Shown here: positions 17,878 to 27,465 of the stretch, piece after piece
Layout: the number at the start of each line of letters is the position of its first letter
Numbering within the stretch: the first letter of the stretch is position 1
Assembly (NCBI RefSeq): GCF_018343515.1
Contig: NZ_JAGYPD010000007.1
Span: forward strand, 124,001 to 188,000
Length of the DNA: 64,000 nucleotides
DNA from: Bacillus sp. FJAT-50079
GTDB lineage: Bacteria; Bacillota; Bacilli; Bacillales; Bacillaceae_C
Direction of reading: 5' to 3'
Made by a program: the position numbers and the translations under genes
Notes under the pieces: model-generated
The model's input: only the letters and a program-made list of their open reading frames with translations
Databases searched by the model: none
Told to the model about the DNA's origin: nothing

Positions 17878-20409
17878 TCAACTTTTCGTTTTTTTGCTAA
17901 TGAGCAATGTAATTTGTGCCATTGTAAATGAGAGGGAAGACTTCTTTCGATAAGCTAAATATTTAGGCTTCCAAAAATCTGCATATTTATCTTTAAATTT
18001 TCTTAAGCCTTTGAAATGATAGAAAAACTGTCCATGCAAAAACATTTGCGCAGCAATTTTTTCACTTAAAAATGAAAATTTTGAAAGACCGACATTTGAA
18101 AGAGGTGCCATTCCTAAGTTAAATATTTGATAGCCTGAATCCTGTGCCCAATGAAATAAGGAAAGAAAAATAAGGTCCATCGTTCCGTTTGGAGCGTTAG
18201 GAGTAAATCGCATCAAATCAACGGAAATCATTTTCTTGTTATTATACATCGGCATAATACTAGCAAAGCCAAGCGTTTGATTCGGCCCTTTTAATACGAT
18301 TATATTTGCCTGATTTAAGTAATGCTCATCAAAATAACCAAGAGAAAAACCTTTTTCGTTTCTCTCGCCAAGCCATTGATCAGAAACCACTTTTAATTCT
18401 TGAATGAGTGCTAGATTATATGGTGGGCTGAGGATTTCCGCTTTATAGCCTTCCCTTTCAAATTTATTCACAATCGTCCTGAAATTTTTTGCCTTTTTCC
18501 CTGAAAGTGAAAAGTTATTTAATTGAATAAAGGCTGCTTCTCCGAGCTTAAAGAAGTCAAAACCATATTCGTGTAAGTATGGGATTGTTTGATCGCTAAT
18601 TTCGTAAAAGACGAGCTGGTAGCCGTATAAATCAGCGGTTTCCAAGAAGTTTGCGATTGCAGAAGAGAAATCCGCTTCCTTTCCAACGGGATCACCTAAA
18701 ATGATGATTTTATCCGCATATGTTTGATACGAAAAAAGAACAGTATTTTTTTCATTCCAAAAAACAAATTTATCATGTAAAAAAATGAGATGGGACATCT
18801 CAGTTCCTGTATATGTTAAAAGATGCTGTTTAATCTTACCCTCTTGATCAACCGAAGCTTCCATTTCCATTTGTTTTGGCTGGCGAATGACATAGCCTAA
18901 TATTAATATAATCCCTGCAATAACAATGCCGATAATGGCACTATAAAATAAATCGCGGTAATCAGTAATAATATAAGGTTGAAGTTTTACCGGGAGATTG
19001 AATTTAGCCGTTGGTAAATTAACATAGCCGATGACTACATACATAGCAGTAATAACAAATATAATGGCAAAATCAAAAATGGCCTTTCCCCAAGTTAATA
19101 CATATCCCTCTCGGTAGAAGCGTTTTTTCGACATTACTAATAGCAGGGCGACAATAAATAGGAAAATCGTTTCTTCATAATCGATTCCTTTTAAAACGCT
19201 GAAGATCGCAGCGAGCGAAAGCACAAAAATGGTTAAATGATACGCTCTTTTTACTTTATACTCAATTCCTCTACATAGACCGAGTAATAAAAATCCGGCG
19301 GCGACCGTTAATTGATGGGATACATTCATGACTGGCTGTGATAAAAATTCCTCAGCAATTTTTAAACGGTTCAAAATGCCCGGAACGGCCGCTGAAAGTA
19401 ATAAAATAAGTCCTGACAAAAATACTAATAAAGTTAATAATGAGTGGCTAACGTTTTGAAAAATAATATTAGGTAAATTGTTCCATGATCGGTTCCATTT
19501 GTCCCAGTATTCTTTAATGAATAAGATGGAAGATAGAAGAAATGGAAAGAAAAAATAGCTTAAACGATAAAAAATAAGTAACGCAAGTACTTTTTCATCT
19601 TGAATGCCGACACTTTCCATTCCCCATATGAAGACAAGATCAAACGATCCAATTCCGCCTGGAATCATACTGACAACACCCGCACTGCAAGCAATTAGAA
19701 AGATAGGTATTAACTCACGCACAGAGATGGAAATATTTAATGCGGCAACTAAATACCAAATGACGAAAAAGATGGCAATCCATTCAAGCAACGATGCCAT
19801 GACCAGCTTGGCAATGGTTTGCCCGTTTAAAGAGGCGGCATTCCCTCTTTTATGCCGAAACCATTGAAAAAGTAAAAGTAATGGTAAGTAACAGCATACA
19901 GCTATAACGGCTAAAATGATCCATTTTGTATTGCTTAGTAGCGAAAAGTCTCGATAGCCAACTAGGACGATCCATGCAAGGAGTGAAAGGCCAGTTAAAG
20001 AAAAAAGCGTAATTGATGTTATATTTCCTAGTAAACCTTGCTTTTCAGCTTTATGTTTTGTGAAAAAGTAACTTCTAAGCGCTAAGCCAATGATCCCGCC
20101 AAACCCCATAATGTTTGAAAATGTATTAACAATAAAGGATTGTTTCAACAACATTTTTAACGGGATATTTATACCTAAAATCTTTACGAGAATTACATCA
20201 TATAAAAACATTGGAGAAATGGCACAAAATCCAATGAGAAAAATTAATACGAACTCCAAATTGTTTAGATGACTTACTTCTTTTCGAAGCAAATCCATAT
20301 TTGTTTGACTTCCGATTTTTTGAATCTCAAAAATAGCTAATACTAAAAGGAGTAACGGAAACAGCATTTGCAGTAACTGAAATAACCGTTCCTTACGAAT
20401 CCACTTCAA
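17878..20409 (-). CDS. mprF: Phosphatidylglycerol lysyltransferase / flippase MprF
   Basis: 843 residues, matching MprF length. The N-terminal part (about residues 1-510) has more than a dozen hydrophobic helices and forms the flippase domain. The C-terminal part (about 520-840) is a cytosolic DUF2156 synthase domain with FSLGYFDEHYL, SVDLMRF and NLGMAPLSN. It transfers lysine from lysyl-tRNA to phosphatidylglycerol and moves the product to the outer leaflet, lowering surface negative charge and protecting against cationic peptides. It is monocistronic with its own terminator. Aminoacyl specificity (Lys or Ala) cannot be read by eye. Confidence 0.92.
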   Translation of the reverse strand: MKWIRKERLFQLLQMLFPLLLLVLAIFEIQKIGSQTNMDLLRKEVSHLNNLEFVLIFLIGFCAISPMFLYDVILVKILGINIPLKMLLKQSFIVNTFSNIMGFGGIIGLALRSYFFTKHKAEKQGLLGNITSITLFSLTGLSLLAWIVLVGYRDFSLLSNTKWIILAVIAVCCYLPLLLLFQWFRHKRGNAASLNGQTIAKLVMASLLEWIAIFFVIWYLVAALNISISVRELIPIFLIACSAGVVSMIPGGIGSFDLVFIWGMESVGIQDEKVLALLIFYRLSYFFFPFLLSSILFIKEYWDKWNRSWNNLPNIIFQNVSHSLLTLLVFLSGLILLLSAAVPGILNRLKIAEEFLSQPVMNVSHQLTVAAGFLLLGLCRGIEYKVKRAYHLTIFVLSLAAIFSVLKGIDYEETIFLFIVALLLVMSKKRFYREGYVLTWGKAIFDFAIIFVITAMYVVIGYVNLPTAKFNLPVKLQPYIITDYRDLFYSAIIGIVIAGIILILGYVIRQPKQMEMEASVDQEGKIKQHLLTYTGTEMSHLIFLHDKFVFWNEKNTVLFSYQTYADKIIILGDPVGKEADFSSAIANFLETADLYGYQLVFYEISDQTIPYLHEYGFDFFKLGEAAFIQLNNFSLSGKKAKNFRTIVNKFEREGYKAEILSPPYNLALIQELKVVSDQWLGERNEKGFSLGYFDEHYLNQANIIVLKGPNQTLGFASIMPMYNNKKMISVDLMRFTPNAPNGTMDLIFLSLFHWAQDSGYQIFNLGMAPLSNVGLSKFSFLSEKIAAQMFLHGQFFYHFKGLRKFKDKYADFWKPKYLAYRKKSSLSFTMAQITLLISKKTKS

Positions 20410-20535
20410 TATGAATCACCTCACCAGAGCATCGGGAAAAATAAATCTGATTGTATCGTACCACTAATAGGTTAAAAAAAGTGGTGAAAAGTATGATTTA
20501 TTTCAATTATTTATCGATAGATGTAATGAATAGAC

Positions 20536-20567
20536 AACCGCCGGTTCCTTAGCAAAAACCGGCGGAT
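20536..20567 (-). terminator. Terminator of the SASP gene
   Basis: CCGCCGGTT (20538-20546) pairs with AACCGGCGG (20557-20565), immediately downstream of the SASP stop on the minus strand. The following minus-strand tract TTGTCTATT is only moderately T-rich. Confidence 0.7.
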
Positions 20568-20570
20568 TGC

Positions 20571-20843
20571 TCACTTATTGATCAGATTTTTCTGCGCCAT
20601 TTTAATCATTTCTTTCACCATATTGCCACCGATCTGACCACCAATTTTTCCCGCTTGCTCAGAAGTAAGCTGGCCATTGTATCCTTTTTTTAGCGGAATG
20701 CCTTGTTCCTTGGCGACTTCGTATTTAACATTATTAGGATCTGACATATTTACATCATATCCTTTTGCTTTCATTACGCGTCCTTTTAATTCGTTTAACC
20801 CTTCACGAGCTTCGGGAACTAGAATTTTGTTATTCCTTGCCAT
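20571..20843 (-). CDS. Alpha/beta-type small acid-soluble spore protein
   Basis: 90 residues. It coats and protects spore DNA against UV and heat and is degraded at germination. Family segments visible: ARNNKILVPEAREGLNELK, the germination-protease site KYEVAKEQGI, and the DNA-binding C-terminal helix SEQAGKIGGQIGGNMVKEMI. Start set at the ATG read from 20843, preceded by GGAGGG. Upstream in-frame codons to 20888 are unlikely to be translated. Expression is expected in the forespore from a sigma-G promoter, which I did not confirm. Confidence 0.9.
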   Translation of the reverse strand: MARNNKILVPEAREGLNELKGRVMKAKGYDVNMSDPNNVKYEVAKEQGIPLKKGYNGQLTSEQAGKIGGQIGGNMVKEMIKMAQKNLINK

Positions 20844-20888
20844 ACATATCCCTCCTCTTAGGATAGTATTTCCCATAACAAAATACAT

Positions 20889-21139
20889 ATGAAATCGGGA
20901 GCTACTTTTCAGTACAGCAAGTCTGAGGTTAGTGGAGATGAATCGTCTTAGGAATTGGCATGGAACGACAAAAAGTGAAGTGGTCAGTAGAAGTGTATTA
21001 GATAACTGTATTGAAAGCCAGCATACGAAAAAAGTGCTTTAAAGTATCTTTCAAAGCGGCGTTGAAGGACTAAACTTGGAAAAATACGGTAGAGTAGCTT
21101 TTGTAAAGAAGATGGAAGGATAAAGTCAGCCAAGATAAG
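20889..21139. other. Intergenic gap between SASP and lipA
   Basis: About 250 bases without a credible gene, RNA or repeat. Short open frames lack ribosome sites and family features. Confidence 0.6.
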
Positions 21140-21173
21140 AAAAGAACTGCCCTTTGTGATGGACAGTTCTTTT
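21140..21173 (-). terminator. Terminator of the lipM-lipA operon
   Basis: AAAAGAACTG (21140-21149) pairs perfectly with CAGTTCTTTT (21164-21173). On the minus strand the stem ends in CTTTTCTTATC, a T-rich tail. Confidence 0.8.
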
Positions 21174-21220
21174 GATTTATATTTCTGCCCTCTTCAACAT
21201 AATTCGAGTTGTGGACGGCG

Positions 21221-22156
21221 TTAAAATACTTGTCTTTTCTCTTGTTCCTCGACACCTTGCATATATTTAATTCTGCGTTGTGCCGATGCTTGGCTTACTT
21301 GTTCGTCTGCGTGATAGGAAGAGCGGACTAACGGACCTGACTCACAATGGCTGAATCCTTTTGATAAGGCGATTTGCTTCAATTCTTCAAATTCATCAGG
21401 GTGGTAATAACGTTCAACCATTAAGTGTTTCTTTGTCGGCTGTAAGTATTGACCGATTGTCATAATATCGACGTCATGCGCGCGCAAATCATCCATCGCT
21501 TGTATAATTTCTTCCTTCGTTTCACCAAGACCGACCATAATGCTCGATTTTGTCGGAGTTAAAGGAGAAATTTCTTTGACGCGTTTTAATAATTCTAGAG
21601 AACGGTCATATGTTGCTTTTGCCCGGACCCGTGGCGTTAAGCGTCTAACGGTTTCGATATTATGGTTGAAAATATCAGGGCCACTAGCCATCAAATTACT
21701 TAAGCTTTCATAATCACCTTTCATATCTGATGGTAATATCTCAATCGTACACCCTGGAACTTTACGACGAATCGCTCTCACGGTTTCAGCAAATACTGCC
21801 GCGCCGCCATCATTCAAATCATCACGGGCAACAGCTGTCACAACGACATGCTTTAATCCCATGATTTCCACAGAATCGGCTACTCGCTCTGGCTCGCCCC
21901 AATCAAGCTCGTTTGGCAATCCTGTTTTTACCGCGCAAAAACGGCACGCCCTCGTACATACATCACCAAGAATCATAAATGTAGCTGTTTTCCGCTCACT
22001 CCAACATTCGTGGATATTCGGGCAACGTGCCTCCTCACAGACCGTGTTTAGCCCTTTTTCCCGCATGAGCTTTTTTAATCCAAGATAGGACTCATTCGTA
22101 TTGATTTTTGTTTTTAACCATTCCGGCTTCCTTATGTACTCTTTTTGACGAACCAT
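21221..22156 (-). CDS. lipA: Lipoyl synthase
   Basis: 311-residue radical SAM enzyme that inserts two sulfur atoms into the octanoyl group bound to a lipoyl domain. Two [4Fe-4S] motifs are visible: [12 protein letters not shown] (auxiliary cluster) and CTRACRFC (radical SAM cluster, CxxxCxxC), plus the C-terminal [11 protein letters not shown] motif with the cluster-ligand serine. Start set at the ATG read from 22156, which shares one base with the lipM stop (TAATG), implying translational coupling. Confidence 0.95.
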   Translation of the reverse strand: MVRQKEYIRKPEWLKTKINTNESYLGLKKLMREKGLNTVCEEARCPNIHECWSERKTATFMILGDVCTRACRFCAVKTGLPNELDWGEPERVADSVEIMGLKHVVVTAVARDDLNDGGAAVFAETVRAIRRKVPGCTIEILPSDMKGDYESLSNLMASGPDIFNHNIETVRRLTPRVRAKATYDRSLELLKRVKEISPLTPTKSSIMVGLGETKEEIIQAMDDLRAHDVDIMTIGQYLQPTKKHLMVERYYHPDEFEELKQIALSKGFSHCESGPLVRSSYHADEQVSQASAQRRIKYMQGVEEQEKRQVF

Positions 22157-22995
22157 TATGCAAGCACCTGCTTTCGATTTCTGTTCATATTCCATTCTGT
22201 TGAGCGATATTTCGCATCAGCTAAGGCGTGAACCTCTTCCCACTGCTGATCAGTAAGCTCGAATGTTTTCAACTGTAAGTTCAATGCTTGTTCAAAGCCT
22301 TTTGTAAAAGCTTTTGCAGCCATTTCATATGTAATTTTCGTTTCTGACACTTCATTCATTGCAATTGCTTTATTAGAAAAAGCCTTTCGTTGTCTTTCTC
22401 TCAATTTCTCTGTTGAAAAAAGAAATAAATCAAATAACATTTGTTTATCAATTGTAAAAGGGAGCGATCCGTGCTGGAGCAGTACTCCTTTTTTTCTCGT
22501 TTGCGCATGTCCGGAGATCTTTTTTCCGTCTACGAGCATTTCATAATCGGAAGGCTTTTCAAAACAAACGGCAGTTCCTTGCTGTCTGTATTGTTCCTCT
22601 GGAAGTGTGTAGTCGGCGTGAATACCAAGCTCTTTAAATCCAGCCATAATGCCTTTCGATAAAGTAAAATAAGCCTCGCGGATTGAATCCGAAATGTATG
22701 GATTATCTTCTGAAACAACAACACTATATGTGAGCTCATCATCATGTAAAACAGCACTTCCACCGGTCAGTCGACGGACAAACTCACAGTCATAATGGTC
22801 AATAGATGAAAAGTCAATGGATTTTTCAACCTTCTGAAAATGACCGACGGAAAGTGTTGGTTTGGACCAACCATAAAATCTTAGAATAGGTGGAATTCTT
22901 CCCTCGCTATGCCAGTGAAGGAGTGATTCGTCCAAGGCCATATTCACCGCGGCATCGTGATAACCAGTATGGAGCAAACCCCATGTATCATTCAC
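22156..22995 (-). CDS. lipM: Octanoyl-[GcvH]:protein N-octanoyltransferase LipM
   Basis: 279 residues of the BPL/LPL fold. It moves octanoate from ACP to GcvH, the first step of lipoate synthesis in Bacilli. Family signs: N-terminal [49 protein letters not shown] (RRxxGGxxVxH) and the catalytic-cysteine region [15 protein letters not shown]. The start is GTG read from 22995, 8 bases after AAGGAGG; the longer frame to 23025 lacks a site. It forms an operon with lipA. Confidence 0.88.
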   Translation of the reverse strand: MNDTWGLLHTGYHDAAVNMALDESLLHWHSEGRIPPILRFYGWSKPTLSVGHFQKVEKSIDFSSIDHYDCEFVRRLTGGSAVLHDDELTYSVVVSEDNPYISDSIREAYFTLSKGIMAGFKELGIHADYTLPEEQYRQQGTAVCFEKPSDYEMLVDGKKISGHAQTRKKGVLLQHGSLPFTIDKQMLFDLFLFSTEKLRERQRKAFSNKAIAMNEVSETKITYEMAAKAFTKGFEQALNLQLKTFELTDQQWEEVHALADAKYRSTEWNMNRNRKQVLA

Positions 22996-23180
22996 TATTT
23001 CTTCCTCCTTATGATAAAAACGCATATTGTAAAATGCGCCTCACATTCCCATGCTGGGATTCCATAATTGAGTAGCTTTCGTATGATTCTTTTCCGGCAA
23101 TCCAATAGAAGATTAAACCAACCATAATTATAGGGTATATCAAAATATTATACAAACGTTAGGAATTTTTTAAAAAAGGA

Positions 23181-23226
23181 TTGTCTTTTTTAAAATAAGG
23201 GAATATACTACATTACAACAGTAATG
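23181..23226 (+). promoter_or_regulatory. Promoter and operator of the YtrA-like operon
   Basis: TTGTCT (23181-23186), 17-base spacer, TATACT (23204-23209), followed at once by the perfect dyad CATTAC-AACA-GTAATG (23211-23226) over the start site. This is the position expected for autorepression by the GntR-family protein encoded just downstream. Confidence 0.7.
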
Positions 23227-23250
23227 CACTATGTCGGAAGGAGGGTATAC

Positions 23251-23634
23251 GTGATTTTACAATCAGATGGTATAAAACCGATTTACGTGCAAATTGCGGA
23301 GTGGATTGAAAATGAAGTCATAAGTGGTAGCTTTACGACAGATGACAAAGTTTATTCGCAATATCAGTTGGCAGAGATGTTTAATATTAACCCCGCAACC
23401 GCGGCTAAAGGGTTGAACATATTGGTGGATGAGCAAATCCTTTATAAAAAGCGCGGGCTTGGCATGTTCGTCTTGGAAGGTGCAAAGGAGAAAATTTTGC
23501 GCAAACGAAAAAACGAAACATTAAAAGGACTCATTCGTGAGCTTGTCGTAGAAGCAAGCAGGCTTGGAGTTGAAGAGAAAGAATTGTTACAAATGATCAA
23601 GGAAGCGAGGCGAAAGCATGATGGAAGTGATTAA
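23251..23634 (+). CDS. GntR-family transcriptional regulator, YtrA subfamily
   Basis: 127 residues: an N-terminal winged helix (IKPIYVQIAEWIENEVISG, then FNINPATAAKGLNIL as recognition helix) and a short C-terminal helical dimer domain without ligand pocket, as in YtrA. These proteins repress neighbouring ABC exporter genes and are relieved by envelope-active antibiotics. The start is GTG 23251, 5-6 bases after GGAAGGAGGG; the ATG at 23224 precedes the ribosome site and lies in the operator. It overlaps the ATPase gene by 17 bases. Confidence 0.88.
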   Translation: MILQSDGIKPIYVQIAEWIENEVISGSFTTDDKVYSQYQLAEMFNINPATAAKGLNILVDEQILYKKRGLGMFVLEGAKEKILRKRKNETLKGLIRELVVEASRLGVEEKELLQMIKEARRKHDGSD

Positions 23635-24532
23635 AAGTATGGAATTAACGAAGAAATATGGACGGGCGACAGTATTAGATCATATGTCTTTTGCGATTCG
23701 TGAAAACACGATAACGGGATTGATTGGGAGAAATGGGGTTGGGAAAACAACACTTTTGAAAATCCTTGCTGGATTTATCCATAAAACGTCGGGGGAAGTA
23801 ACTGTTTTTTCTGAACGACCGTTTAATAGCTTAATCGTATCTGCAAATAGCATTATGATTGACGATCAAATGACGTGGCCACCGTCGATGAATTTGACTG
23901 AACTGATGGCTAGTGCAAGCAGCTTTTATCCAAATTGGAATGCGGAGTTAGCGAACGGAATGATCGAATATTTTTCGCTCAACCCGAATCAATCTTATGA
24001 ACGCTTATCAAAAGGAATGAAGAGCACGTTCAATCTGATCATCGGCATCTGCGCTAGATGTTCGTTGACGATATTAGATGAGCCGACGACGGGAATGGAT
24101 GCGGCGGTTCGCCAAGATTTTTACCGGGCGTTGTTAAAAGATTATCTCGCTCATCCACGCACGATTATTCTTTCAAGTCACCACTTACATGAAATCGAGC
24201 ACCTGTTAGAGGATGTTCTGCTAATGAACGATGGAAAGGTGCATCTACACTTACCGATTGCCGAATTAAAGGAGCGGGCAGTCGGCTTACAAGGGATAAA
24301 GTCAGCAGTCGTTGGATGGACGATGGGGAGGAACATTCTTCATGAAAAAGAAATAGCACCTGGACGGGTGTTCTCGGTTGTGAGGAATGACTTTACTGAA
24401 GCGGATTTTGAGAGCGCCAGACTTGAAGGCGTAGAAATCAGTTCCATTTCAGCAAACGATGTATGCATCTATGAAACGAACAAAAACAAGGGGGGAATTG
24501 ATGATGTCTTTCATCGAAATGAGTCTGACTAA
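23618..24532 (+). CDS. ABC transporter ATP-binding protein (YtrB-like)
   Basis: 304 residues. Walker A GLIGRNGVGKTTLL (about 34-47), Walker B LTILDEPTTGMD and the H-loop SSHH are clear. The signature is degenerate (SKGMKSTFNL instead of LSGGQ), as in several YtrB-type proteins. A C-terminal extension of about 80 residues follows the core. It works with the membrane proteins encoded next; the likely role is envelope stress or antibiotic response. The start is one of two adjacent ATGs at 23618/23621. Confidence 0.82.
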   Translation: MMEVIKSMELTKKYGRATVLDHMSFAIRENTITGLIGRNGVGKTTLLKILAGFIHKTSGEVTVFSERPFNSLIVSANSIMIDDQMTWPPSMNLTELMASASSFYPNWNAELANGMIEYFSLNPNQSYERLSKGMKSTFNLIIGICARCSLTILDEPTTGMDAAVRQDFYRALLKDYLAHPRTIILSSHHLHEIEHLLEDVLLMNDGKVHLHLPIAELKERAVGLQGIKSAVVGWTMGRNILHEKEIAPGRVFSVVRNDFTEADFESARLEGVEISSISANDVCIYETNKNKGGIDDVFHRNESD

Positions 24533-25244
24533 TGTCGTGAAAAGGCAATTTCGCTTTAAGCTAAAGGCATACAGTGGCATGTTTGGTACACTTGTCATTA
24601 TGCAGTTGATCGGCTTAGTCTTTTCGTTATTAGGGCCATATCAATATTCCGGTTATGGATTGACTTCAGCCACGAATGTTAGCTTTCACTATTATTCCAC
24701 CGATGTAGTTATTTTGTTTACAATGCTTTGGGCGTTTATTTCTGCACTTTTAATAACGACTAAGGCGACAAGATACGATGATTTTGCTTTTATTACGAAT
24801 CGTATGAGCAGTTTGCTAGCGAATATTCTCTTTCTTTTCGCGGCAGGTGCAGTCGGTGGAATTTCAGCAATTTTATGCAGCTATATCGTAAAAATATTTT
24901 ATTACTTTACGGGAAATATTGAATTCATGAGCAGTTCCCCTGGGCAAATATTCATTGGCTTTGTAGCTGCGACACTCTACGTCTTTCTATTTAGTGCTTT
25001 CGGATATCTCATTGGGGCATTCATTCAAATGAGCAAACTATTCATCATCATCTTCCCAGCACTTTTTATCGGCATGATCGCAGTCGGGGTACCGTTAGGG
25101 CAGGAAGAGAAGATAACGGCAATTTATCATTTTTTTGCATCTGAATCATCGCTTCTCTTGTTTGCATTAAAAATCATTATTGTATCGGGGCTTTGCTTTG
25201 TTTGTTCAGCTGCAATATTGAATCGTATGGAGGTGCGTAAATAA
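24501..25244 (+). CDS. ABC transporter membrane subunit of the YtrA-like operon
   Basis: 247 residues with about six hydrophobic helices and no known catalytic motif, the size of an ABC-2-like permease. Start at ATG 24501 after AAGGGGGG; the upstream frame inside the ATPase gene is a shadow. Its stop overlaps the next start by one base. Confidence 0.75.
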   Translation: MMSFIEMSLTNVVKRQFRFKLKAYSGMFGTLVIMQLIGLVFSLLGPYQYSGYGLTSATNVSFHYYSTDVVILFTMLWAFISALLITTKATRYDDFAFITNRMSSLLANILFLFAAGAVGGISAILCSYIVKIFYYFTGNIEFMSSSPGQIFIGFVAATLYVFLFSAFGYLIGAFIQMSKLFIIIFPALFIGMIAVGVPLGQEEKITAIYHFFASESSLLLFALKIIIVSGLCFVCSAAILNRMEVRK

Positions 25245-25951
25245 TGGTCGTTTTGCCGACTCTAATTTTAATTTTGCTTATATTCATTGGCGTACCGTTA
25301 TTTGCCATCTGGCTTCGTCGTCTTTCCCGTTCCAATCCGAATCGTAAGCGGATTGTGAAAATCGTAGTTGGACTCTATTTTTCCATCTTAATCGCAGCCC
25401 CGCTTGTATATGGCTTACTGCCAAATAAGCCTTCACATATCGTATTTGTAAAAGAAAAGGAAGCAAATGAAAGAACGGTGCAATTACGTAATGCTCTTTT
25501 CCACGGAAGAACTGATACGATTGAAGCGGATTTTATTAAAAATCAGTGGAAATTCGAATATGATGGCAGTAAACTTCAAATCGCACCAACAGAAGGATTT
25601 TTCGAAGGAGAGATTGTCATCGAACGAAAGACAGAAGCGGACGGAATGATTGAGGCGACGTATTATATGAGTACAATCTTAGCTCAAGTAGATGTAACAA
25701 AGGATTTGATTGTCCCCAATATTAAATTGAATAAAGATCGTTTGGAAATTGCCAGCAATCCTGGAACAATAGAGATCAGCTACTCATTTATGAAAAAAGA
25801 ATTTCCAATTAGTCAATTTACGGGGGAGAATTTATTTGCGTCCTATTTTAGCGAGCCGCGCCAGTCGGTTGATATATTGTATTTGCGCATTCCCAAAAAT
25901 GTAGATGTAATTAATGATCAGTATTTAGCGATTAGCTATATAGGGCATTAA
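25244..25951 (+). CDS. Membrane-anchored protein of unknown function in the YtrA-like operon
   Basis: 235 residues: two N-terminal hydrophobic helices (about 3-22 and 40-60), then a mostly polar, beta-rich extracytoplasmic domain of about 170 residues without a recognised family. It starts with a TAATG overlap to the permease gene, so it is part of the operon and may be an accessory subunit or sensor of the exporter. Confidence 0.65.
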   Translation: MVVLPTLILILLIFIGVPLFAIWLRRLSRSNPNRKRIVKIVVGLYFSILIAAPLVYGLLPNKPSHIVFVKEKEANERTVQLRNALFHGRTDTIEADFIKNQWKFEYDGSKLQIAPTEGFFEGEIVIERKTEADGMIEATYYMSTILAQVDVTKDLIVPNIKLNKDRLEIASNPGTIEISYSFMKKEFPISQFTGENLFASYFSEPRQSVDILYLRIPKNVDVINDQYLAISYIGH

Positions 25952-26024
25952 ATGTTCGGCCTCCGCGTTTAAATCCAAAAATTATGGCAATCATGCTAAG
26001 GATTCTAAACATAGGAGGTTTCCA

Positions 26025-26597
26025 ATGATGAAAAAATGGCTTATGTTTGCGATGGCAACCGTTTGTTGTCTCTTCATTGTTGCTTGTTCTGCTAATGAAG
26101 AGGTAAACCCACAAGCAACAGGCGATGATGCCGTTCCGGTGAATAGTCATACACCAATCGAAGTAGATTTGATCAACACAAAAGGGGACAGTATCGGAAA
26201 AGCAACATTATCTGAAACAGATAAAGGCGTAAAGATTGCGGTAAAAGCGGAAGGGCTTGAACCAGGAACGAAGGCGATTCACATTCATGAAACAGGTAAA
26301 TGTGTAGCACCTGACTTTACTTCTGCTGGCGCTCATTTTAATCCAGGCCAGCGTGAGCATGGCTTCGAGAATCCGAACGGCTTCCATGCGGGAGATTTGC
26401 CTAATATTGAAGTGTCAGCCCAAGGTACGGTCAATGCTATCATTACCGCACCGAATGTAACACTAAAGCAAGGTGAAAATTCTTTGCTTGATGAAGATGG
26501 AAGTGCTTTGGTCATTCATAAAAAAGCAGATGATTATAAAACGGACCCAGCGGGAAATGCCGGTGATCGAATAGTGTGTGGTGTAATAGGAAAATAA
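26025..26597 (+). CDS. Cu/Zn superoxide dismutase-family lipoprotein (YojM-like)
   Basis: 190 residues with signal peptide and lipobox V-A-C21, so surface anchored. The Cu/Zn SOD ligands appear complete: H86 and H88 (HIH), H104, H112, H121, D124 and H165. The disulfide cysteines C93 and C185 and catalytic arginine R182 (GDRIVCG) are also present. This suggests real superoxide dismutation, unlike B. subtilis YojM, which is described as lacking copper ligands. An AGGAGG precedes ATG 26025. It is monocistronic. Confidence 0.88.
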   Translation: MMKKWLMFAMATVCCLFIVACSANEEVNPQATGDDAVPVNSHTPIEVDLINTKGDSIGKATLSETDKGVKIAVKAEGLEPGTKAIHIHETGKCVAPDFTSAGAHFNPGQREHGFENPNGFHAGDLPNIEVSAQGTVNAIITAPNVTLKQGENSLLDEDGSALVIHKKADDYKTDPAGNAGDRIVCGVIGK

Positions 26598-26603
26598 TTA
26601 ATA

Positions 26604-26634
26604 GGCTGCCTTGATTTGCTGAGGCGGCCTTTTC
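26604..26634 (+). terminator. Terminator after the SOD gene
   Basis: GGCTGCCT (26604-26611) pairs with AGGCGGCC (26622-26629) with one G-U, followed by TTTT. Confidence 0.75.
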
Positions 26635-26689
26635 AATATATCAATTCTGAATGGTTGACCGTGATAAGGAAAATAAGACAAACTAGTTT

Positions 26690-26942
26690 TAATTCGAATT
26701 AGCAGAAGTCCCTCATTTCTATAAAGAGTTGAAGAAAAATTTTGCAGCTAGTGGGTTAAGCGAAGCTTCTACATTTCTTATTAAGGAATACCCTATATTA
26801 GCATAAGCGCTATTTTTAGGAGATGCTGTTTCGTCAAGCAGTTGAAAGAAGTGCCTATGTTGTTGATATATTAATTGGAAAAATAGAGAGGTCACACAAA
26901 AGCCATATTACTTTCCAATTTGGTAGCAAAGAAGAGGCATAA
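26690..26942 (+). pseudogene. Possible decayed coding fragments
   Basis: Two short frames read like protein but have no proper start signals: about 35 codons from 26690 containing VPHFYKELKKNFAASGLSEA, and 39 codons at 26823-26942 containing RQAVERSAYVVDILIGKIER. They may be the remains of a lost gene. I recognise no family. Confidence 0.25.
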
Positions 26943-27036
26943 GTATATATATTCAAGAAATGGGTTATTTTTGGCAAGAAGAAGTTTTGCTTGAGTGGAT
27001 AATGGAACAATATTAAAAGATTCGTCAAAATGAAGA

Positions 27037-27272
27037 GAGGTAGGGATATAACTAAAGCGATCAAATCTAAAGGAGAACAATAGAATAACTTAGCGTAGGA
27101 AATATACGTAGACTCCTGCGGGAGAAAAGGCCACGGTGAGACCTCGCAGTTCATAGCACGAGGAGGCTCAACAGCCACCCGTGGAAAAAGTGAAGTATAT
27201 TTCCGGGGACGAGTTATTTGCAGTTGCCATCGTTCGCATTTGGATTTGATAAAAAGCTTTTGTCCCAGCCTC
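27037..27272. repeat. Bacillus-type dispersed intergenic repeat
   Basis: The outer ends are inverted: GAGGTAGGGATAT at 27037 and TTGTCCCAGCCTC ending at 27272. The interior holds the segment GACTCCTGCGGGAGAA ... GGTGAGACCTCGCAG ... GAGGAGGCTC ... CCACCCGTGGAAA, a pattern found in many intergenic repeats of Bacillus genomes. No transposase is present. An element with the same end sequences lies at 61068-61211. Confidence 0.7.
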
Positions 27273-27359
27273 TTTCTTTTTTATTAATTTTTAATGCTTA
27301 TCGGAATGGCATTTTAGGTTTCTAGAGATTAAAAATTTGCAAGAAGAAATAAATTATTG

Positions 27360-27423
27360 TTGACAAAAAAATAGACTGCGTTTATATTTAATTTATAAAC
27401 AACTTGTTATAACGTTATATCTA
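27360..27423 (+). promoter_or_regulatory. PTS operon promoter with operator 1
   Basis: TTGACA (27360-27365), 17-base spacer, TATATT (27383-27388). The first operator copy, AACTTGTTATAACGTTATATCTA (27401-27423), has a 12-base palindromic core TATAACGTTATA (27408-27419) and lies just after the predicted start, the usual place for a GntR repressor. Confidence 0.75.
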
Positions 27424-27432
27424 TCTCTTGTA

Positions 27433-27446
27433 ATAAAGCGTTTACA
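27433..27446 (+). promoter_or_regulatory. Candidate cre site (CcpA)
   Basis: ATAAAGCGTTTACA; read on the other strand, TGTAAACGCTTTAT matches the cre consensus TGWNANCGNTNWCA except for the last two bases. Its position inside the leader fits roadblock-type catabolite repression. Confidence 0.5.
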
Positions 27447-27465
27447 AAAGGGGGTGTATTAGAAA

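Noticed and set aside
17606-17881. Minus-strand 91-codon frame in the tandem repeat
   Set aside because: The repeat length is not a multiple of three, the frame has no ribosome site and it overlaps the mprF terminator.
26855-27178. Minus-strand 107-codon frame
   Set aside because: It runs into a non-coding repeat and has no ribosome site or recognisable domain.
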